A stretch of DNA of 64,000 nt from Ectocarpus siliculosus. Taxonomy: Eukaryota; Sar; Phaeophyceae; Ectocarpales; Ectocarpaceae. Position numbers and translations under genes: made by a program. Positions 24,670-34,181 of the stretch are shown piece by piece. Under the pieces are notes generated by a model, which saw only the letters and a list, made by a program, of their open reading frames with translations, made no database searches and was not told where the DNA came from. Location of the stretch: NCBI GenBank assembly GCA_000310025.1, contig FN649729.1, forward strand, positions 4,014,964-4,078,963, given 5' to 3'. Positions within the stretch are counted from its first letter, which is position 1; each line of letters starts with the position of its first letter.

Positions 24670-25350
24670 AGTTGCTGAGGTGCTCAGGACCGGTGGAGCG
24701 TTCGCACGGATTGGGACGGAGAGAAGGATTCTTGATACTACGCCGATGGACTCTCGGAGATCCCGCCGAATGGTCAATGTTGGTTCTCTTTTCCGTTGCT
24801 TTCCCGCTGGAGCCTTCCTCCCACTACAGTAGCCACCAGTATTTCTTGACAAGGTATCACCACCCCTGCGCCCGCTTTCTCTCTCTCTCTGGTAGATCCA
24901 CCCGTGGTCGACAGGCGCCAGCACCTGGTTTCTGTTGCTGGCAATCGAGAGATGGGATCCATCATACATGGGTACCTGAAGCTCAGGAGCTCATTTTTGG
25001 CGACGGGAGAGCTGGGATCATGGGCGAGGCCATGACGTAGAATTTGGGTTCAAAATAACGCTTGTGTTCTACTCAGTGTATGCGTCTCATGCACCACGTG
25101 GGAGAGAGGGATGGTGCGGCAGCGATGAATATTTTCTTTGCCCTCGTTGTAGTAGGAGGAGGTTTTGTCATGTTCGCGATCAGGAGCAAGTCGTTCTACC
25201 TCCTCAAAAAGCAGCTCGTAGATTTCGAAGAGAGTGTGAACGCTCAGCTAAACGCTCAGCACGCCCAGCTTAACGCTCAGCACGCTCAGATAAACGCCCG
25301 ACTTGAGACGGTGGCAACGGGCTGATCACTCAGAAAATGGGAGCTTTTGT
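24670..25350 (+). repeat. Dispersed repeat, copy 2 (pairs with 20985-21425)
   Basis: Longer copy of the repeat seen at 20985. Contains a (tc)n tract at about 24879-24893 and the small membrane-protein ORF at its 3' end. Confidence 0.65.
25125..25325 (+). CDS. Small single-pass membrane protein with heptad tail
   Basis: A 66-aa frame from the second in-frame ATG (25125). The frame opens at 25062. Residues 1-19 (MNIFFALVVVGGGFVMFAI) form one transmembrane segment, followed by positive charges (RSK, LLKKQ) and a C-terminal tail in which the seven-residue word QLNAQHA recurs. This is perfect heptad spacing for a coiled coil. A broken relative of the same 3' part lies near 21335-21410 (aacgcccagcacgcccagatc). 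Function unknown; it could be a small accessory membrane protein of a repeated element. It has no recognisable operon or partner. Confidence 0.45.
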   Translation: MNIFFALVVVGGGFVMFAIRSKSFYLLKKQLVDFEESVNAQLNAQHAQLNAQHAQINARLETVATG

Positions 25351-25595
25351 CGGTTAGATCACGGGTGATGAGGGTGTTTAGCCGACTGGTAGCTTTTGAA
25401 CCGATATTGTGACGGTTCAACCATAGATGAAGCGTTTTTTGTCTGTTGTGAGGGTCAACAAGCTTGTGGATTTAACTAGACAGAGGCAAAAGCTGCGGAA
25501 GTTGGGCTAGGCGCCGACCTAGAGACATGCACCGAACCAAAACCAACACCCATTCGCCTTCCATATAAATAACTCCCCCGCCTACCATGAAAACG

Positions 25596-25796
25596 AGTCC
25601 GACCGGGACTCCGACCGGGACTCCTACCGTCACTCCTACCGTCACTCCTATCGCCCATCATTTATCATTTTCGGCACGGGAAGAAAAATGACTCCTACCG
25701 GGACTCTGACCAAGACTCCTATCGGAAGAAAAGTGACCCCGACCGTGACTCTTACCGTCACTCCTACCGTGACTCCTACCGTGACTTCGCGGGTCC
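25596..25796. repeat. Satellite E (inverse orientation): gactcctaccg repeats
   Basis: About 12-bp units, gactcctaccg(t/g), read on the minus strand as cggtaggagtca. Same family as the blocks at 37630-37845, 39655-39738 and 53822-54058. Confidence 0.9.
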
Positions 25797-25804
25797 TACT
25801 GTTC

Positions 25805-26295
25805 CCCTTAAGACAAAACACCAAATAAATGCCATAGAATATTCAGGGGGCTTCGATGCCGAGTTTGCCTCCGGACTGCACAGGTAGGTGGAGCTCCAAA
25901 GAGAAAACACCAAAAAAATGCCATAAAATACTCAGGGGGCTTCGATGCCGAGTTTGACTCCGGATTGCACGGGTAGGTGGAGCTCCAAAGACAAAACACC
26001 AAAAATATGCCATAAAATACTCAGGGGGCTTCGATGCCGAGTTTGCCTCCGGGTTGCAGGTGGAGCCCCAAAGAGAAAGCACCAAAAAAATGCCATAAAA
26101 TATTCAGGGGGCTTCGATGCCGAGTTTGCCTCCGGATTGCACGGGTAGGTGGAGCCCCAAAGACAAAACACCAAAAAAATACCATAAAATACTCAGGGGG
26201 CTTCGATGCCGAGTTTGCCTCCGGATTGCACGGGTAGGTGGAGCCCCAAAGACAAACACCAAAAACATGCCATAAAATACTCAGGGGGCTTCTCT
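25805..26295. repeat. Satellite D (inverse orientation): 89-bp units, six copies
   Basis: tcagggggcttc occurs six times about 80-90 bp apart (near 25843, 25931, 26021, 26104, 26191 and 26281). The minus-strand reading is gaagccccctga(a/g)tattttatgg, as in the blocks at 39499, 53647 and 57753. Confidence 0.95.
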
Positions 26296-26360
26296 GATGA
26301 ATCGGAAAACGTCGCTGATAGGGAACCGAAGCAGCCCGAAAGCCCAAGAAGAGCGGAACA

Positions 26361-26896
26361 GAATTCCCCGGTAACCTACTACACAACGAAGTGCAATCCT
26401 GATCTATTCACGAAAAAAGTATCGACTTGAAAAAATAAAACAGCGAAGCTAGCCCTGATACCGACATTTAAGATGCATTTGCCCAGGTAACAGGTCCTCT
26501 CACCAGGTGCAATTCTGTCACTTCTACGGAAAAGTCTCGACTTGAAATATCTTTCAGAAAATAGCCGTCAAGCGACACGTGATATATGGATCGTTTTGCC
26601 TAGAGCTATACGTACGAATGAATCACGTGCACACAACACGGGTTTTGAAAAGTCTCGACTTGATCAAGTCGAGACTTTTTCTCACGTCAGATTTTCTGAG
26701 CCACATTCAGTCCGTGCAAAGCCCGCTGCTGTCAGCTCTTTCGGGGGCGAAAATTTGACTCAAACGTCCGCGCGCGGGATCTGATTTTGCCAAGACAAAA
26801 AACTATTTGAAATTTCAATTTCGGGAATCGTCCGAGGCTGGAAATTTTTTTTGGCCCATCCCAAAAGCATGCCAAAACATGCTGTCGTTTTTCGTC
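26361..26896 (+). repeat. ~535-bp element A with 32-bp palindrome, copy 1
   Basis: Near-full-length match, in reverse orientation, to 51071-51596. Shared landmarks in order: ggtaacctactacacaacga, cgacttgaaatat, gccgtcaagcgacacgtg, a perfect 32-bp palindrome at 26648-26679 (half-site aaaagtctcgacttga), cattcagtccgtg, ctgctgtcagctctttcgg, gtccgcgcgcgggatctga and catgccaaaacatgctgtcg. Contains no ORF of note. Confidence 0.9.
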
Positions 26897-27129
26897 AAGG
26901 TACGTGTTTTTGTGCGACTACGCTCTCCAACGACTTGAGGTCGCCAGTGACTTCGCCAGTGGCTCCCACCGCGGGTTCGAGCCAAGCAAAAATGGTCCCA
27001 CCCGGAAGTAGGGGAAGGAACAATGGGTAGGGTGTCTATCGAGAGGTCAACAGCGAGGTCAACGCAATAACTGCCCCCCCGGTGCCTGATGGTTGCAACG
27101 AACACTAGACACTCGCCTGGATCTAGTGG

Positions 27130-27375
27130 GAAAAAACTGAAGTGGCTGGCAGAGTCGGAGGAGGAGTCACTTTTTTTGGTTGAAAAAAACTGAGGTGGCC
27201 GGAAGAGTCGGCGGAGGCAGGCTGGCAGAGTCGGCGGAGGAGTCTGCGCAGGAGTCACCTTTTTTCTTGGAAAAAAACTGCAAGTGGCCGGCAGAGTCGG
27301 CGGGTACAGGGTGTCACAAAAAAGTGTCACAAAGTGTCACAAAAGTGTCACAAAAGTGTCACACAAGTGTCACAC
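27130..27375. repeat. Satellite C fragment plus gtgtcacaaaa microsatellite
   Basis: 27130-27310 has units of gtggccggcagagtcggcggaggagtc. 27308-27375 is a short run of (a)gtgtcacaa(aa) repeated about six times. Confidence 0.85.
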
Positions 27376-27458
27376 AAGGGTGACCCGAATATCATTCCCC
27401 GTTCCAGGGGTCGGGGCAAATTTGGCACAAACTTTTGCCCCTTCGCGTAACCAAACAC

Positions 27459-27672
27459 AACCACGCCGGGTTGGAGGGGAAGGAAGGCAAGGGCGAGAAC
27501 AGAGACAGTCGGAGAGGGCTGTGGAGGCCTCTGCTAGTAGGAGCTGATGATTTCGCGGATGAAGCTTCTACGAGCGGTGAGAGGGTTTGATCGGTTTCGT
27601 ACGACCTGCTGCGCTCAGGCCTTTCGCTCGTTCTTGTTGGCCTCACCTCCGCTCCTCCCCGCTGTACCCGGG
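27459..27672. repeat. Dispersed repeat, copy 1 (pairs with 36484-36722)
   Basis: Shared words: gttggaggggaaggaaggca, cagagacagtcggagagggc, cttctacgagcggtgagagg, gctgctgcgct(c/g)aggcc, tttcgctcgttc and ctcctccccgctg. Same orientation in both places. The sequence between differs. Confidence 0.85.
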
Positions 27673-27821
27673 AGAGGAGAGACGAAGGAGGGAAGGATGT
27701 AGTGTGTGGGCAGCTGATTTAGATGAGATATCGCGCTTTGACGCGGCTCAGTGGGCGTGGACACTGGGAGCTTGGCGGTCGAGCACGCTGCAGGGGAAAA
27801 GGTGTGCCTGTGGTTTGTGAA

Positions 27822-29164
27822 AGGGAAATAGACAAAAAAAGTGGGTATACCCACCCCTTTCTCGGACAAAAGTGGGTACTCGAAAATCCAGCGCGCGCGC
27901 ACTCCATAGGCGACCCCCAAACGAACTCATAACCCCATTCTGACACCTGGGCGACACAGCCAGGGACCATACACAGCACGGGCATCGATTTTTCCCCACT
28001 TTTAGGCACATCTTTGGCCCTAATACCGCCGATGCGCGCAAGGCCTCACCAGAGTGCCCACTTGTGTCCAACATCGCGGTGGGTATACCCACCGGCGTCA
28101 ACTAATTTTTTCATGTACCCACTTGTGTCTGTATTTTGACCCACTTTTGTCCAAAATGTACCCACTTTTGTCCACTTACGGACGGGCGAAAATCGAGCGG
28201 AAATCGACCTCCACGTCACCGCACGGCAGAACATCGAATAGCCTCGGAACGTCTCAGAACCTCCCAAAACCGTATCCATGGCATCTTTCCTATCCATGGC
28301 TGCCGACTGCGGACCGACCACGGAAGAACATGCCAGAAACATGCCAGACCCCTTCGGAACCGGCACGGGGAGATACCCGCGGCAAGCCCGGCAAGTGGCG
28401 CACTAACGGCACGCCACAAACGAATGCGTAACACACAACGGACAACACAACCAACGGGTCGCGCATACAGAACAAAAAGACGCGCAAACAGCAACAACAC
28501 GCGCAAACAGCAACAACACACACACAAAAACACCAACCACCACGACGAGTGCACACCGACTCGTCACGGCAGCAGTAGGCTTGCCGCGGGTATCTCCCCG
28601 TGCCTGGTATCTTCCCGTGCCGGTTCCGAAGGGGTCTGGCATGTTTCTGACATGTTCTTCCTTTCGTGGTCGGTCCGCAGTCGGCAGCCATGGATAGGAA
28701 AGATGCCATGGATACGGTTTTGGGAGGTTCTGAGACGTTCCGAGGCTATTCGATGTTCTGCCGTGCGGTGATGCGGAGGTCGATTTCTGTTCGATTTTCG
28801 CCGTCCGTAAGTGGCAGGACAAAAGTGGGTACATTTTGGACACAAGTGGGTCAAAATACAGACACAAGTGGGTACATGAAAAAATTAGTCGACGCCGGTG
28901 GGTATACCCACCGCGATGTTGGACACAAGTGGGCACTCTGGTGAGGCCTTGCGCGCATCGGCGGTATTAGGGCCAAAGATGTGCCTAATAGTGGGAAAAA
29001 ATCAATGCCCGTGCTGTGTATGGTCCCTGGCTGTGTCGCCCAGGTGTCAGAATGGGGTTATGAGTCGTTTGGGGGTCGCCTACGGAGTGCGCGCGCGCTG
29101 GATTTTCGAGTACCCACTTTTGTCCGAGAAAGGGGTGGGTGTACCCACTTGTGTCTATTTCCCT
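27822..29164. mobile_element. 1.34-kb foldback (inverted-repeat) element
   Basis: Two arms, 27822-28390 and 28578-29164, are near-perfect reverse complements of each other over about 570 bp, separated by a ~187-bp unique spacer of ACA/CAA-rich sequence. The ends are agggaaatagac and its complement gtctatttccct. The arms contain repeated short motifs (gggtatacccacc, acttgtgtcc, acaaaagtgggtac) in alternating orientation, like binding sites. The right arm has an extra 17-bp duplication (tatctccccgtgcc and tatcttcccgtgcc). No target-site duplication was evident. ORFs across the arms are mirror shadows; there is no transposase, so it is non-autonomous. Confidence 0.85.
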
Positions 29165-30420
29165 AATATAAAACCAAGTGTTCGAATTTTTTTCGCGTTT
29201 TTTTGTCATGAAATCCTGCTCGCAGCCGAGCTTGCACTGATTCGATCGCAACCGTACGGCGGTGTTGTAGTGTGTACGTGTATACACACATGCACACTGA
29301 CTGTAAAATGTAAAATATATCTGGTGGACATAGCTACACAACCAACTCCTGCCTCTTGCACGATGCAGTTTTTTTTTTTTTGTATGCGCAACATCACGTC
29401 ACAACGTGTGCCCGCTGTTGTTGTGCCCGTGATGTTCAACTAACTAACTGCACACACCTGGCACCTGGCAAACACCACTACTTGCATGCCGCCGGACCAT
29501 GCTGGCAAACACCACTACTTGCATGCCGCCGGACCATGCGCGCTCTTGCGCACTGCTGTATACTTCAGATAAGGGTTCGGGTGTGCCAGGGTACGTGGGG
29601 TTGCGTAACGCTCGCTCTTCTTGTAACCTGAGGCCTTCAAAACAGCCGTATCGATATCGAGTATCGATACTCGATACGTATCGAGCCATTTTCGGGATAT
29701 CGAACAAAATATCGGTATTTGTGTTTTTTTCTCCATACGATTGGCGTATTGTATCGAACCCTTCTGCCCGACCAATATCCAACACTGGTATTTTCGATTG
29801 TCTTGCGTTCGTTAATCCCGCCGCTCTTTGATGCATTCACGCCCGAGTCACCTTTGATATCGTGCGATGACACCAGGATACAGCCTGAAACGAGGCACCA
29901 CGACTGATGCATACATGGTTTGCGTCTACCCTCCGCTTCCTGTGCTTCTCTATGGTGTGCCGTTGCCAAAATCTCAACGCTCCCCATGTGAAGCTCACCA
30001 TTACGTTGAATAACACCCCTCCCATTCTTGCGCTCTATAGAAGAGGCCAGGGAAAGAGGAAAATGAGGTTTGAGCACGCTACTTTTGCTACAGTGATGTT
30101 GTAGGGTAGTATACGAGTGTTCTTCCTCGGTTTCGTGACAATATTCGGAGAGGAAGCTTCAAAAACGAAAAAAGTGTCATCTGGGAGATGGTCTGCAGCA
30201 GTAGCGTGGGAGACCGAGTCCACGACTTATTTTGGCCTCCCGAACGGTAGGCATGGACGTTTGATCTCGTTTTTCTTTCTGAAGTTGCTCAGAACACCTA
30301 TACCAAACTCATGTGTGATGGAATAAGGTATGATCCTCTGCGTTCCAGAGATATCGGAGCTCCACTACACTTTTTTTACCCCCAAAAATACACCTTGCAT
30401 CCAACCAAAAGTATCTTGTA
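29165..30420. other. No gene; short tandem duplications
   Basis: 29466-29539 is a 37-bp unit (starting tggcaaacaccactacttgc) present twice, perfectly or nearly so. Around 29646-29690, nested tatcgatatcgag/tcgatactcg words form small inverted repeats. Confidence 0.6.
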
Positions 30421-30429
30421 GTCAAGAGC

Positions 30430-30950
30430 ACGACACGCTGGGTTATGTGCATTGGCGGGGCCCGCGAATTAATGGTATAGACTTATCTAGCGTTGTGCAG
30501 AAGACCGTTCCTGTGCGTTACATCCACGCCGAGAAATATACATGCATATGTATCGCCGCAAAACACCGCCGATTTTATCGTGGGGACCCCACCCCAGAAG
30601 TACCGTCCACTCGTGTGCCAGACCACGAGTCCACGTTTGGTTGTTTGCAGTGGCGGGGGGCGCGAATTAAACCTATTGACCATACCTGGGTATGCGCAGA
30701 GCGTCGTTGCCTCAGGTTACTTTCACGCCGAGATCTGTACATTCATGTGTATTTGATCCAAAACCTGTAGGAGTCACGAAATATGACACCCCCCAAATCA
30801 CCCCGTACTGTCGAGCACGGTTACCAGCCTTGCATCGGCGAGGGCCGCGAGCGAAGGGTGTAGAATATATCCTAGCGTCGTGCAAAACACCATTTCTGCT
30901 CCTTGTGTCCACGCCGAGAAATGTGTATATACGTGTATGAACCGGCCTAT
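30430..30950. repeat. Three diverged ~190-200-bp repeats
   Basis: Each unit has cgcgaa(t)taa, about 60 bp, then cacgccgag(a)a/tctgta followed by a tatacatgcatatg-like or tgtatatacgtgta word (near 30470-30550, 30660-30750 and 30850-30940). Frames through the units are degenerate. Confidence 0.6.
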
Positions 30951-31434
30951 CTTGCCGCAGCCACGCACAGGTTTTGGGAGACCCCGGGCGGCCTATCCCC
31001 GAGGTGGCCTTCGATTTCGGCGTTTGTTTTAGCCTTCACCAGGCCCCTAATTTATCCTGCTTTGCGCCCTCGCTGCCTGTACAACCACACCCCCCATCAG
31101 CCGCCGACCCCATCGAACGAACCGGCACCGGAGAGGTGTGGAAGTAGGAAGGGCGGCAGCCGGCGGGGGCGCAGGGGACGGTGAGTTTGCGTTGGGAATG
31201 CTGTTCGTGTGTGAGAGAAAGGCGGGAGAGATCAGGGGCTGATCGTGTTTGGGGTTCCTGTGGTTCTTGCGGTGCTTGGCGGTGGTGCCTGGTACATGTA
31301 GTGGGATTTTCCAGCGGTTGTGCCTCGGATCCCTGTTGTTTCGCAAGCATCTTTGTCTTTGTTCATTTGTGCCCTTGGACAAATCTGCGAAACCACACCA
31401 CCTGCGAAACCTCCCGCCTCCTGCACAGCGAAAA

Positions 31435-31950
31435 CTATTTTCGCCCAATGTATCCACGGGTGTTCATGTCCGTCACCATCGAATTCAGAAACAAGTCAGG
31501 CCGGTACTCGAGTTCCAACTGCTTTGTCACCCACGAAACCCACTCCGACGTGACGTCTGGGACAACACCAGTCCCCCGAAAACCGTGGTCCATCATCCAA
31601 GCTGCTACTTCATATGCCTCGTATTCAATCACAGCTGCCCAGACGATAGCACGTTCTTTCTCTCCGATGACAAAGTCTGGCTTCTCAAGGCGTCGGATGA
31701 GATGTTGTTGTTGCACTGGCTTCCAGTGCCGGTCGTCAATGACTTTCTGTGAAAGAGCAATCGCTCTTGTGCTATTTAGCAGGGACATCGACATGAAACC
31801 TCTGGGTAACATGGTATCCCAATCCATCAGGTGGTGGAGCTCCGGGCTACTGGCGATGATCAAAATATGTGTGCTGCAGAATTTCATGTCGTCCGTACTG
31901 AAAAACCCCATGGTGTCGAACACACGCTGAGATTCCTCTTCGCTCTTCAT
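31435..31950 (-). CDS. Hypothetical protein, 171 aa
   Basis: Frame from ATG 31950 (MKSEEESQRVFDTMGFF) to a TAG stop; the open frame extends to 32025. An acceptor-like pyrimidine tract (attttttttatgttcctag) ends at about 31965, so an upstream exon is possible. Composition is protein-like (HILIIASSPELHHLMDW, KPDFVIGEKERAIVWAAVIEY, VTKQLELEYRPDLFLNS). No known domain recognised. It opens the cluster of compact genes that runs to 36.3 kb. Confidence 0.55.
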   Translation of the reverse strand: MKSEEESQRVFDTMGFFSTDDMKFCSTHILIIASSPELHHLMDWDTMLPRGFMSMSLLNSTRAIALSQKVIDDRHWKPVQQQHLIRRLEKPDFVIGEKERAIVWAAVIEYEAYEVAAWMMDHGFRGTGVVPDVTSEWVSWVTKQLELEYRPDLFLNSMVTDMNTRGYIGRK

Positions 31951-32668
31951 GGCTTCGCTTGTGATACTAGGAACATAAAAAAAATGTGATATATGGAACG
32001 GCCTGCTCAAAGATGGAGATGTCACACTACACAGCTACTCAGTGGGCTCTGGGAGCTTGGCCCGCGGAGAAGGGGGGTGAGATGAGTCTGTGGTTGTATG
32101 TACTCCAATTCCACAGCAGTGTTTGCCTCCCTCCGTTCGCTTTCGATTTGGCTCATGGCGACGCGTTCCCCACTGAAAGGAGGCACGCGGCGCCCTCATT
32201 ACCTTGGTTCGTCTATCCTCTTGTTCCCGTGGCCGGTGCTTGAGTATTGTGCTCATATTCAACTCCAGTCACCCGCTGCTCCTGGTGCCTAATACACAAA
32301 ATGTGCGTTTGATGCCACCCCCTGTCAAACGCGTCTTTTCTGCCCCGTAGTACTACTCAAAGCGTTCAATGGCGCTTATGTTGTAAAAAGGCACGACTAT
32401 TTTTGCAGCATCGTGGGCTGAAAAACGGGCACCGTCGTCAATTTGCAGACTCCATTTGGTGTTGCCATCGTAACCAAGGGTCTTGGGGAGGCCCGGGGAA
32501 ATGGCAGGAGGAGCGCTGCTGGAAAAAGGGCATGGCTTGGCAGGGAGGAGCGTGGGACGGCATGGCTTGGGGAGGACCAGTGGAGAAGCGTTGACCTGGG
32601 TGAGTGTATGCTTTTCCAATCACGCCCAACGTGAGAAGAGTCCGTTCCATACAGCACAAAATATATCT

Positions 32669-33388
32669 ATGCTTGCTTTCAAGCCCAAGATGCCTGGCTT
32701 TAACAAGAATAAGAAGAAGCGCAGCGAGAAAAAAAAGGCCGAGAAAAAGGAGAAGAAGAGTCTTCAAGCCGTACCACCAGCAGTGCCAGAAGGATGCATC
32801 CATCCAATGTCCAAATGCAGTAGGCTCCTCGGGGGATACCTGGTGTATGGATGTGGCTGTCCGATCACGAGGGTGACGTGTTGTAGTAACAAGCTCCCTG
32901 CCACAACCAGGGAACCACTCAGGGCATGCACTGGTTACACCTCGATAGCTGGGAGATGCCCTCACAACGTTTTGGAGAACGCCAAGTTTTATAGAAGGAC
33001 GATGGGGCTAGAACTGCGTGCTAGGGTCGGTGTCTGTGGTTTCGCCGACAGAAACGGGCATGATGTGCACATTGTTTACGGCGCATTCATCCTGATGGGG
33101 AATCAGTGGCAAGATTGTGAAAGCTTCCACGCGTGGTTGGAAGACTCAAACGGGTGTATTTACGACCACGTAGACCCGCAGACAACAGAGTTGGGGGAGA
33201 TCTGCGGCGCGGACACCTCCAGGGTTGAAAAGTATCAGCGGTTTGTCGGGCTTTCTAGGGAGGATATTTTCGCAAAGTATGGAGTGTGGTACGAGAGCCA
33301 CGAGGCTGGTATGGCAACCGAAGCCAAACTCAACGCTGAGATAGATATGGGGTTCACACAGCCGTGGCCCCTCGAGTGTTTGCCGTAG
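32669..33388 (+). CDS. Uncharacterised protein with basic N-terminus and HAWLE motif
   Basis: 239 aa from the ATG at 32669, chosen because the frame upstream (open from 32483) looks non-coding and an AT-rich word (aaatatatct) precedes it. Residues 10-30 are almost all Lys/Arg/Glu (NKNKKKRSEKKKAEKKEKK). A Cys-rich stretch follows (residues 43-72; many Cys-x-Cys and CC). The C-terminal half contains HDVHIVYGAFILMGNQW, then FHAWLEDSNGCIYDHV. The His-Ala-Trp-Leu-Glu...Tyr-Asp pattern resembles segments in papain-like or transglutaminase-like folds, but no complete catalytic triad could be shown. It converges with the RING-like gene, leaving only about 10 bp between stops. Function is not assigned. 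Confidence 0.55.
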   Translation: MLAFKPKMPGFNKNKKKRSEKKKAEKKEKKSLQAVPPAVPEGCIHPMSKCSRLLGGYLVYGCGCPITRVTCCSNKLPATTREPLRACTGYTSIAGRCPHNVLENAKFYRRTMGLELRARVGVCGFADRNGHDVHIVYGAFILMGNQWQDCESFHAWLEDSNGCIYDHVDPQTTELGEICGADTSRVEKYQRFVGLSREDIFAKYGVWYESHEAGMATEAKLNAEIDMGFTQPWPLECLP

Positions 33389-33398
33389 CACAAGTTAA

Positions 33399-34088
33399 TT
33401 AATCAATGTGATTGTCAGCACGTTCCCTCAGTCTAGCTTCTCGTCTAGCTTCTCTCTCCTTGACCCGTTTCTCGAGCGCGTCCCTTCGCTGGTACTGCCT
33501 TTCCAAATTCCTCCAATACGGTACTCTCTCATCCAAGCACGCGGGGTGCCTACAGTCTTCGCCGAAACTCTTCTCGGATTTACATACCGGGCAACCTGCA
33601 TCCTCTTTGTTGCATCGCGAACAAAGCATGGCCGTACAGTAGTCACAAAAAACTTTTTGCCACCAGCTAAACTCCGATTCCCAACAAATCGCACACGACT
33701 TGTCCATGTTCTGTCTACTAAAGTAGTTTGTCCACCACTCCACGCCGAGGCGTCTCCAAGGCTCAATCTTACGCACTACCCCGTCCCAAATGACGTGGTG
33801 ACCGGAAAAGACTGTTCCAGGATTTATGTATGCTCGCCCGACCTCTTTCTCAACCTCTGAACGCAAATACTCCTGGAACTTCGCGTGAGAACCCTTGCCG
33901 CACGTGATGAAGGCTTTCAGCCTACTTCCAGCGCTTGCCTTGATGGCGTCTTGGACAAGGACGCCTACTTCGTCGTTGGAAGCATCTACGGGTAAAATCA
34001 AACGTTTCCAATGCCAGAAACCTGCATTCAGCAAACCACGAACAACATCCGAAGGATAGCTTTCGTCCCACCAACCATTGATCTCCAT
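33399..34088 (-). CDS. RING-like zinc-finger protein
   Basis: 229 aa, single exon, ATG at 34088 (MEINGWWDESYPSD). The C-terminal half has eight cysteines in RING-type spacing: C132-x2-C135, C148-x2-C151, C156-x2-C159, C166-x2-C169, ending CPVC. The usual His ligand is replaced by Cys, and C151-x4-C156 is longer than in a classical RING, so this is a variant all-Cys form. After it come an aromatic segment and a charged C-terminal helix (EKRVKEREARREARLRERAD). The N-terminal ~120 residues match nothing I know. Likely role: E3 ubiquitin ligase-like or zinc-mediated scaffold. It lies 93 bp downstream of the HNH gene on the same strand, so they may be co-expressed. Confidence 0.6.
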   Translation of the reverse strand: MEINGWWDESYPSDVVRGLLNAGFWHWKRLILPVDASNDEVGVLVQDAIKASAGSRLKAFITCGKGSHAKFQEYLRSEVEKEVGRAYINPGTVFSGHHVIWDGVVRKIEPWRRLGVEWWTNYFSRQNMDKSCAICWESEFSWWQKVFCDYCTAMLCSRCNKEDAGCPVCKSEKSFGEDCRHPACLDERVPYWRNLERQYQRRDALEKRVKEREARREARLRERADNHID

Positions 34089-34181
34089 TTTGCTTCAATG
34101 AGAGTGGCGCTCTTTACCCGAGGCAAAAGAAAAAAAAGTGGGCCCAAATACACCTGTGGGTAGTGGTGAAACCCACAAACC

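Noticed and set aside
27822-29164. Genes within the foldback arms (for example the 211-codon frame at 28136)
   Set aside because: The same sequence is read in mirror image in both arms and spacer; frames are shadows with no domain.
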